Assembly (NCBI GenBank): GCA_964636345.1
Contig: CAZWRL010000006.1
Coordinates: 1-32,045, forward strand
DNA from: JBBTXJ01 sp964636345
GTDB taxonomy: Bacteria; Patescibacteriota; Patescibacteriia; Magasanikbacterales; JBBTXJ01
Direction: 5' to 3'
Length of the DNA: 32,045 nt
The notes under the pieces were generated by a model. That model saw nothing but the letters and a program-made list of their open reading frames with translations. It was not told where the DNA came from and ran no database searches. Position 1 is the first letter of the stretch. The number at the start of each line of letters is the position of its first letter. The position numbers and the translations under genes were made by a program. Of this stretch, positions 22,901 through 30,500 are shown in pieces.

Positions 22901-23766
22901 TGTCTGCTGTCTCATTGCTCCGCGCCGCGAGTGACGCTGGCGGCTATACCATCTGGCTATCGCCGGACAAGCTCTTCGAGATTGAGAAAGACCAGACCCG
23001 CAAACTGAAGTTTACGGCTGATATCTCGGGGACGGGTATTGCCAAGCTCGGCAACGATATACGACTTGACCTTGATCAGTCGTTTCATGTGACAAGCACG
23101 GGTAAGTTTACGAACACCACTGCAACCCGTACGCTTCTCTCTAACAATGGGATTACTCATACCATTCAGCCGTTCAGCGTGACCGTTGCCGAGGCGAGTC
23201 CGGCTTACCCGGCCTCTAACCTTGAAGCCAACGTGTCAACCGGTACCTTGCTCGCGAAGTTTAAGATCACGAATGGCGGCGCCGTGTCTATCACGACGAC
23301 CCAGCTCAAGATCTTCAACAACGGTTCATGTACCTTTGACAGTATTGGCACGTCAACGTGTAACGCGAACGATACTGACTTCTCCCTAAAGACGTCCGCT
23401 GAAAACAGCGACTCAACGTCTAACTTGGTGTCAGGTATTGAGACCAACGAATACGCCGGTTCAATCACGTGGAAGACCTTTGACTCAACGATGGTTGAAG
23501 GCGCCAATGTGGTTATCGCCGGTGGTCGGTACCGCACGTTTGGTGTGTACATCTCCGGCACGACAGATGGATACTCTGCTGGTTCTAACTGGCAGTTCTC
23601 CGTCTCAACTGAAGGCGATGTTACCTTCACGGTTGCGGAATCCGCAATGGGTTACGATGGAAACACCGATGGTGACCAGATCGATGCAATTGGTAACACC
23701 AGCACAACCGGTCTGAAGGCCCGCGGCAAGCCATCGCTACCGCAAGTGACTGACAAGACGACCTAG
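19951..23766 (+). CDS. S-layer-like major surface protein
   Basis: 1271 residues. Signal peptide MTTALRISRKAITSAVVGMTILWSVGASA (cleavage about 29-37). Residues about 60-230 form the N-terminal domain common in CPR surface proteins: VYLYNAGKRYPFPNQRVYASWY, YRPGSRLIKVPDDPKVYAVLPGGMVAWVKDEATAAKFYG, then a second half ending KYYYIESGTKREVSEAALGQF. The rest is a chain of roughly 110-120-residue beta-sandwich domains recognisable by recurring openings (GTVTVSLAADSPSA, GSLTLDKAADSPTT, GGTLKIALDTAVAP, FSVTVAEASPAYP) and recurring KAGETKTIEL-like strands. Only two cysteines, near the C-terminus (GSCTFD, TSTCNA). Codons lean to C-ending forms (AAC, TTC, GAC), consistent with very high expression. The start was chosen for the signal peptide. 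Probably the main paracrystalline cell coat, under the upstream ECF sigma. Confidence 0.85.
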   Translation: MTTALRISRKAITSAVVGMTILWSVGASALINPLVAQGAPVAKGSLVSGDLIISDAGKAGATVYLYNAGKRYPFPNQRVYASWYGNDFSKLKRLSVEDLGSLAWGDNMLYRPGSRLIKVPDDPKVYAVLPGGMVAWVKDEATAAKFYGAGWASRVDDLLASLFVANYTNDPAKDLTAASQYPSGTLVKVEVASAALSAAAVKYYYIESGTKREVSEAALGQFRMDFVLTVKEADIAGLTVGVAVGAGEFLNPVAVQEGTTVPGAAAPVDSAPAGGTVTVSLAADSPSARIFDGTALNPVLKIDLKAGSSAVEVKSLKLTKRGGATNANITGIRVVDGMGKRHGNVVSSINEDNTFTLDFSADPIKVAANASETASVQLDFNTSNNGVDIGLSIESAADVGTNGSVSGSFPIKGFLLDVKDGNGIVTTVTFDLDGPADNSSVQMNAPVEVFNFTLRDSGSNEKTWFQLIDLYNNGSVTDSDIKDFQLLGPSGDVLQTVQQKDKHIIFDLRSAPFSMDKGATKSFKVKVTPLTGATRTLDLQLQNNYDLLVKGQTTAHYILATADGTGTNDSSYPVGDASGYTNMTLASGSLTLDKAADSPTTNYAVGESDVVLGKFTVKATGEDHEIRQLAFKVYETADSETNLAGSIFVKSAGQTLYSAAFAANMFSASATAVATSSITLSTYLTVKAGETKTIELVGSIGSTAASTDAYGANLDITQVKRLVTGDLADPSVSVVNTSARSVKASTLDITDVTMAASGSYKIVSGTNGALVGKYIVNASSGGEDARMNSFMVSSTVGGISGDAVTDWSNLRLYRVAADGTETLLQTSNNTDTGAATMTFTFTTPQVISKSESAGVELRLRANLAGTGVSANMISSFTASAEAADVVGNVTGNSVTEAKSGQGTTINTVTGGTLKIALDTAVAPAINALVNVGTTDYTLGAVTLKAEDETQKVTGLEVQLEGTNASSTDVRNVRVYLDGAATPLVSAVSLLRAASDAGGYTIWLSPDKLFEIEKDQTRKLKFTADISGTGIAKLGNDIRLDLDQSFHVTSTGKFTNTTATRTLLSNNGITHTIQPFSVTVAEASPAYPASNLEANVSTGTLLAKFKITNGGAVSITTTQLKIFNNGSCTFDSIGTSTCNANDTDFSLKTSAENSDSTSNLVSGIETNEYAGSITWKTFDSTMVEGANVVIAGGRYRTFGVYISGTTDGYSAGSNWQFSVSTEGDVTFTVAESAMGYDGNTDGDQIDAIGNTSTTGLKARGKPSLPQVTDKTT

Positions 23767-23781
23767 TAATGTCATCATGGA

Positions 23782-23850
23782 GGCCAGCTTCGCTGGCCGA
23801 TAGGATCCAGTTTTTGAAGGTAGTCCAGTCAGTATGAACCGTAAGGTTCA
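23782..23850 (+). other. Two stable hairpins in the S-layer mRNA 3' region
   Basis: GGCCAGC/GCTGGCC at 23782-23798 (7 bp, TTC loop) and TGAACC-GTAA-GGTTCA at 23835-23850 (6 bp, GNRA-type loop). They precede the terminator and may protect the 3' end of an abundant mRNA. Confidence 0.6.
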
Positions 23851-23851
23851 G

Positions 23852-23887
23852 CAAAACTCCCCGCCATGTCGGGGAGTTTTGTTTTTT
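23852..23887 (+). terminator. Textbook rho-independent terminator
   Basis: 12-bp perfect stem CAAAACTCCCCG / CGGGGAGTTTTG, six-base loop, then TTTTTT. Confidence 0.95.
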
Positions 23888-23901
23888 ATCCCCACCAGAT
23901 G

Positions 23902-23910
23902 TGATATAAT
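23902..23910 (+). promoter_or_regulatory. Extended -10 promoter of the giant-protein operon
   Basis: TG-A-TATAAT located 14 bases after the terminator T run, 11 bases before the ATG at 23922. The expected transcript start leaves a leader of about five bases. The -35 position is the T run, so no -35 is present. The bases after the box (CTA) match those at 12586. Confidence 0.68.
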
Positions 23911-23921
23911 CTATCTATTCA

Positions 23922-24524
23922 ATGACCCAGCAACAAAAAATAAGTTTAGTTGCACTGGGCGTGTTTGCGATAGCCGTAATCACGCTTGGTTTGTTGCATA
24001 TTAATAACGGTATTGTTCAGCCGCTTGCGTGGCGGCGCGAAAAATCACATGACGGGGGACTCTCGCAGTTACAGGAAACGTTGCTGAAAGATACTGATTC
24101 AGACGGCATTGTGGATTATGAAGAATTAACAAAGTTTCGAACCAGTCCGTATCTGCCGGATACGGATGGCGACAAAATTTCTGATGCCGCGGAAATAAAA
24201 GCCGGCACGGATCCGAATTGCGCCGCAGGCACGACGTGTACGGAAGCTACTGAAACAGACAGTGCGGGGACGGACAAAACACCGGCGCCCGCGCCGTCAT
24301 CCGCGCCAAACTCCGCTCTTGATCCTGCCGCGCTACAGCAGTTTTTAGCGGGCGAGAATGTGACGCCGGATTTGGTGCGCAAGTTGCTTGCGGAAGCTGG
24401 CGCTGACCCAAAATTGCTTGAAGGTATTGATGAACAAACACTGATGCAGGTGTATGCAAAGGCGGTGGTGCAAATGAAAAGTGAAGACAAGGCGACGCCG
24501 GTCGCAATCACCACAAACCAATAA
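23922..24524 (+). CDS. Membrane-anchored protein with TSP3/dockerin-like calcium-binding motifs
   Basis: 200 residues. One N-terminal membrane segment at about 7-26, then an extracytoplasmic part with two acidic repeats DTDSDGIVDYEE (57-68) and DTDGDKISDAAE (80-91) that match thrombospondin type 3/EF-hand-like calcium loops, a C-x5-C pair (about 100-106), a Thr/Pro/Ala-rich linker (107-132) and a helical C-terminal domain (133-180, LDPAALQQFLAGENVTPDLVRKLLAEAG). No family with a known function is recognised. It is the first gene of a unit whose second gene, three bases downstream, encodes a giant exported protein, so it may anchor or assemble that protein. The start is set by the near-leaderless promoter at 23902; no Shine-Dalgarno. 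Confidence 0.75.
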   Translation: MTQQQKISLVALGVFAIAVITLGLLHINNGIVQPLAWRREKSHDGGLSQLQETLLKDTDSDGIVDYEELTKFRTSPYLPDTDGDKISDAAEIKAGTDPNCAAGTTCTEATETDSAGTDKTPAPAPSSAPNSALDPAALQQFLAGENVTPDLVRKLLAEAGADPKLLEGIDEQTLMQVYAKAVVQMKSEDKATPVAITTNQ

Positions 24525-24527
24525 CCT

Positions 24528-27500
24528 ATGTCACCGCGGCGGCCTTCATTTCAGCGATTGGTTCTCGGCATAATCTTGCCTTTGTTTTTGTTTATGAACA
24601 TGGTGGCCATTGGTGTTGGTATTCCAAGGAAAGTATATGCGGTGCTACCTGTTATTGATTCCGTGCAAGTCGGTTTAACCGTTACCGATGGTATCCTTGA
24701 TTACCTCCTGCAGGTTCTGCTTGATGCACTGACCGGCGCGGCAGTGGGCGGCGTTTTACAACTGGGTAAATATTTTGTTGGGCAATTTGCCGCTTCGTTA
24801 AAAAGCGGTGGCGCTGGACAGACGCCGCTTTTCCACAACACTACCTATGGCACCTTTTTGGTTGACACCGCCGCGGAAGCAGCCATAAGTTTTTTGGATT
24901 CGTTGGGACAAAATCAGTTAAAAAATGATGTGTCTGACCCTGCCGTTCGGCTTGCGATTCAATATGGTTTGCGCGATGTGTTGTTGGGAACGGGAGAAAA
25001 AACAAAAAGCGAATTTGGCAAGGTGGGAGATCAGTTTACGGATCGGTGGGAAAAAGTGCAGGAAAAATATGGCGGCTGCGCCGTGACCGCGAATAACGCC
25101 TCGCAAAATAAATCATTAAAAGGGTTGTTGGGACAACAAGGCGGTATTGAAGATTGCATGATGGCGCTCACCAAAGATGTGTTTAAGCCAGCGAATACGG
25201 AGGTGGGCGTCAGTTTGCGGGCGTATAACCAGTTGTATGGCACCATGATGGGCGCGTCACAGAGCGCGCTTTTGGAACGGCAAGAGGGTAAGGGTTTTAA
25301 GAATGTTCAAAGCCAAATAGCCGGTTATCTCAAAACACCGGCGGCGCTTGTTGCTGATGAGGCCAAGCAATTAACAAGCGTGGTGCAGGAAGAACGCATG
25401 TTTCAGTTGTTGTCCGGTGTGCTGGGGTCCGGTTCAAAGACCGCGCTCGGCTCCGCGCTTGGCGCCTACGGGAGCAGTATGGTTTCTAAATTGGGTAAGA
25501 GCGTGATTGACGGACTGTTTGAGGTGAAGAAGCCGGTGAAAAAAGATTTCGCGTTGGGTGGCGGGTTGCAGGATGCGGGAGGCGCCGGCGGTCTTCAAAC
25601 GTCTATTTCAGCGGGCTTCGCGCGCGCGCTCACGGAAACGGTTGCTGTTCGCGACACTGGCCTCTTTGACACGTTGTCGCAGTTTGCTTCATGTCCATCA
25701 GAGAGCGGCCGTATTAACCGAACACCGGATGAGTGCGTGATTGATGGTGACTTTGCATCTGCGGTTCGTCGCGCGGAGGGTGGCGCGCCGCTCACCATTG
25801 GCGAGGCCATTAAGCTCGGACTTTTACACGCCAATTGGAAATTGGTGCCGCCTGCTGATGAAGGTTTGAATGCCAGTACGCAGTGCCGCACCCAGGCGTA
25901 TTGTCATGCCAATATCGCCAAGTTGCGTTTGGCGCGTATTTTGCCGCTTGGCTTTGAAATTGCCGCCGCGCTTTCACCGGGTGGACAAGATAGCTGGACG
26001 CTCGGCCAGGTGATTGAAGGTTTCCACAATTGTAATTCCACAACCAAGGGACGAACGGATCATCATGATGGCACGGGAACGGTTACCCATCCCTTTTGTC
26101 ATTTGATTGATCCCAACTGGATTTTGAAAGCGCCGCTCACGCGCTGTACGGCTGAAGTTCCCGGCCCTATGCTTGCCATGCCTGGTGTTGCCACACGCCA
26201 TAATATCTGCGTGAATAAACCATCGTGTTTGCAAGACGATGGCAGTGGCGAGTGCGTTGGTCCGTGGGGTTACTGCATGCGTGAGAAAAATATCTGGCGC
26301 TTTAGCGGCGAGATGTGCTCCGCGCAATTTGCCACCTGCACTACCTATCGCGGGGCGAGCGCGGGCGCGGCAGAAGCAGTTTCTTATCTTGCGCGTACCA
26401 TTGATTACGCCACGTGTACCGAGGAAGATTCCGGTTGTCGTCAGTATTTTACAGCTCAAAAGTGGCGTGCGGAAGCCGATGGATCCTATGCGTGGGACGC
26501 GGCATCAAGTCGTTATTTGAACGGCAAGACAACCATCTGCACCGAGCCGGGTTGCACACAATTTATACGAGCGGATGGATCAAATGTCTATCTCAAAAAA
26601 GCGCCGAGCTATCTCAAGTGTTATGACAGCAATCTCCAGAGTGAACGTACCGTTGACTGGCCGCGTACTATTGCGGATCTAACAAAAATTCAACCGCGTT
26701 CCGAATGTAAGGATTATGCATCAGTGTGTACCGCTGATGAAGTTGGTTGCACGCGGTACACACCGGAGAGCGGGGATCCGGCAATTCCCGCTATCACCAC
26801 CGCGGGCGATCGCTGTCCCACTGAATGCGCCGGCTACAGCGCGTATAAACAATTACCCGTTACGTTTGAAGAAGCGCGGTTCCCTCTGTACTTTATTCCA
26901 ACTACCGCCGGAGCGTGCACGGCTGAACAAGTTGGGTGCGAGCAATTTGTAAATCTTGCCACAGAAAAGTTGGAATATTATTCTTTTGTGCGTCAATGCG
27001 AAAAGCCCGCCCAAGGTAACAACGCGATTTTCTACGCATGGGAGGGCTCGGATTTACAAGGGTATCAGTTGCGTTCCTATGTTTTGAAAACAGTCGCGGG
27101 GAATATTCCCGGTCATGTTGATGATCCATTTGTCAACATAAAACCCGCGTACGCCGCCCTGTATCATGAGGAACTCATGAAATCGTATTATGTGGCGTGC
27201 AACAGAGAACTCTACGCGGGGAAATTAGCTGATCCGGATTGTCGCGAATTGTTTGATCGCGACGGCAATACGTTCTATCGGTTGTTATCCAAGACGGTGA
27301 CGGTGGCGTCCGAGTGCAACGCGCTCCGCAAAACCGATGCGTATTTGTATGCCGCGCCTCGTGAATTGATTGGCAACGCAAACACATGCGCCGCGGCAAA
27401 AGGGCAGTGGGACGCGGCGGCAAACGTGTGTCGGCTGTGCGCGGGCGGCGGTGAAAACCGCGATGGCATTTGTATTTATTCGGTGATTGCAAAAGAAGCA

Positions 27501-30500
27501 ACTACCTGTCCGGCGCAAGCGGCGGGGTGTCGCGCATACACCGGTAACGCGGGCAATAATGTGCGCGTGGCGTATCAGGCCTTGTTTGATACTTTAGACG
27601 CAAGCGCGTGGTCCGATGGTGAACTTTCGGCAGAATCCGTGAAGGTGGGCGATAAATCACTCAAAGTAAGTGGTGCGAGCACGCGGCTCTCCATTCCGCT
27701 TGCCGCGCAATCAAGTTATATGATGACGTTTTGGGCCAAAGGCATTGGCACGCTCGCGGTGCAGTTTGAGGATACGGAAAATGAAGCGCGTGTTATTGAT
27801 CCATTTCGTTTAACCGGCGACTGGCGGCAATTTGCCCTTGGTCCGGTGTATATTAAATCGCTTGGCCAGCAGCCACGTATTTCTTTTGCGGTACAGGGCA
27901 ACAACAACATCCCGCTTTTCTTGGATAATGTGGTGGTTAAAGAAACAGTCGCGACGGTCAACCTCGTGAAGGACTCTTGGCAGACCCCCACCTCATGCGA
28001 TGCTAATCCGCGAGATAACATTCCGGGCGCGGCGCTTGGCTGTCAGGCATATAAAGATCATAACGGTGTGGCGGAGACGTTTAAGTCATTTACGCGCATT
28101 TGCCGCGATGCCGCCGTGGGGTGTGAAAAATTGACGGATACTAAAAATACTCCGGAAACGGGAGGAAAGACGTATCACTTAAAGTGCGGCATCGTTAGCA
28201 CCGTGGACTTCCTTGGCGCTCCCGTGATCGTGGAAGACAGGATTAATGAAGCGAATCGCGCATGCACGCCAAGTTGGGACGCGGATGGCGATGGCAATAA
28301 TGCAAACAATCAGCCGGTTTGTACCATACCTACCGGTAAAGAGTATTGTACATTTACCGTGAATCGTGCGTTTGATGGATTGTTGGAGGATCTACAGATA
28401 CGTCTCGCTGGAGCCATCCGAGTGAGCGCAGATAGTGACGCCTACCTCATTAATGAACCGGCCTTCCGGTGTGATTCTGGACAAAAGGGGTGCATGGTGA
28501 TTGGCGAGGTGAAAGGTGCGGGCGCTGAAAAGACCATCACCGTGGTAAATAAATTGGTTGATCCTGAAAAATACGATCAAATTCTCTGTAGCGACGATGA
28601 GGTTGGTTGCGAAGCGTATCAGGTGACAAGCCAGGTGGGCGGTGAGCGCACGGTATACTTTAGGGATCCGGTCATCACCGGCAAACCGGTGTGTGAATAC
28701 CGTGATAAGGTAAAGAGAGAAAATAGCGTGGACGCATCCGGTTGGTTTAAGACGGGTACGGACACGCCCTGTTACGATAATTTTCTTGAAGCTGGCGCGC
28801 GCTATGGCGTGTGGTCTTATGGAGACGCGCCTTATCGTGGCAATGTCGCCGCGTGTCCCACTGAACAGAATACCTGTACGGAATTTCGTGATCCCGCGGA
28901 CACCTCGCAACTCTATCCGGAAGGTCAACCCTATTATGTGTTGGATGACGGCAAGTTGGATAGAACCTCATGCAAAGGGCAGGTAAGTTTGAAGGAGGGT
29001 TGCATTCTGTTTAATAACAGCAGTGATCCGGCGAAAACGTGGGATGTTGCAAAAACATACGATGAGAGCCGTAAGGAGCGCGATGGTTTGGTTGCGCCAC
29101 AAGCGCCAATTGATCACGCGCCTGATTCATTGATTGATTGCATAAAAGAAGGGTGTACCCAAACGACGTTTGAAGCAACCGTCACGTTGGGTGATCCCGC
29201 ACGCAAACTTAACGTGACGGCAAATGTGCCCTCTGCGCACTATTTCCCGCTTACCGAGGATGGAGTGTTAAATGGCAATGATAATGTAAACTGTCGGGCT
29301 GGTTATGAACGGAGGAGGGTTGACGTTGTGACTAGTGGTCAAAACGTCGGTGATGACGGTCCCGCGAATGTTGCCGTCTGTATCAGCGCCACACGCGCCA
29401 ATACTATTTTGAAAGTGATTCGCGACAGGGCGTGCGGCGAGTGGCTTGCGTGCCGTGGATCACAGACCGTTTTGGATACGACAACCAATCAACCAAAAAC
29501 CGCGTGTAGCGACGTGGCGCTTTGTAATGAATTTTCGCAGGGCACGGATCGGTTTGAAGAGTGCACCAACTGGGTTACCGCGCCACAAAATGATAACAGA
29601 ATTCTTGATGAAAGTTTGTATGCCAAGCGCCGTGTTGGGTGGTACGATATGGAATACGCCGGTTTTTCATTGTTTGATAAATATCAAATTCCTGACCTCA
29701 AATTTGTTAAGCGCAAAGACACCAGCACCATGCTTTTGGTTGCCGTTCCTTGGGCGTATGATGCGGCGAAAGCGGCATGCCCTGATAATATAGAAGAGGG
29801 CATGCCATGTGTTGGGTTGTCGGGCGCGTGTTTCGGAGGATTATGCACGCGGTCTATCGGCGACATTGGACGGCTCGCGCCGCAGTGCCGTGGATATGCC
29901 ACACCTGAAGCGCCATTTACGTTTATTGGAGATCAGGTTGAGTGGGAACAGGTGCACACCTATAGCGATGGAGGTAATAAATTACCTCTTTGGACAGCAA
30001 AATTTAAATCCTTCAAGAGTGTCAACGGTTTTGACCGGGCAAATCTTTGTCAGCAGGGGCAAACGTGCCAATGTAGCTACCAAAAGGTGGATTATGGAGA
30101 CGGTACATTGGTGCGCTATCTTAATGAAAAAGCCGATGTTTCAGGTTGGCCGGGTCTTTGTCGTGGTGGATTTACCGCAGATGGCAAAGATAAGACCGGT
30201 AAACTGTGTGATCCCCGAACCGGCAATTTCAGAGGGCGTGAAAAATGCAGAGATAGCCGTGCCAATATTGGAGATCGTGATCGTCGCGACGGCGAGTGTC
30301 TTTTGAAGACGCAGGTGTCCACCCATCGCGGATGGCAAGGGTTTTGCTTGGAAACCGATGGCAGTATTCGCACACCGGGGAGTGGTGTAAATAACCGCCC
30401 GTGCTTAACGTGGATGCCGCTTGACAACCCGCCCGGTTTGGAGAGTTTGGCAAGTGTCGAAGAGGCAGGATACACACCGAGTCAGTCATCGCTGTATTGC

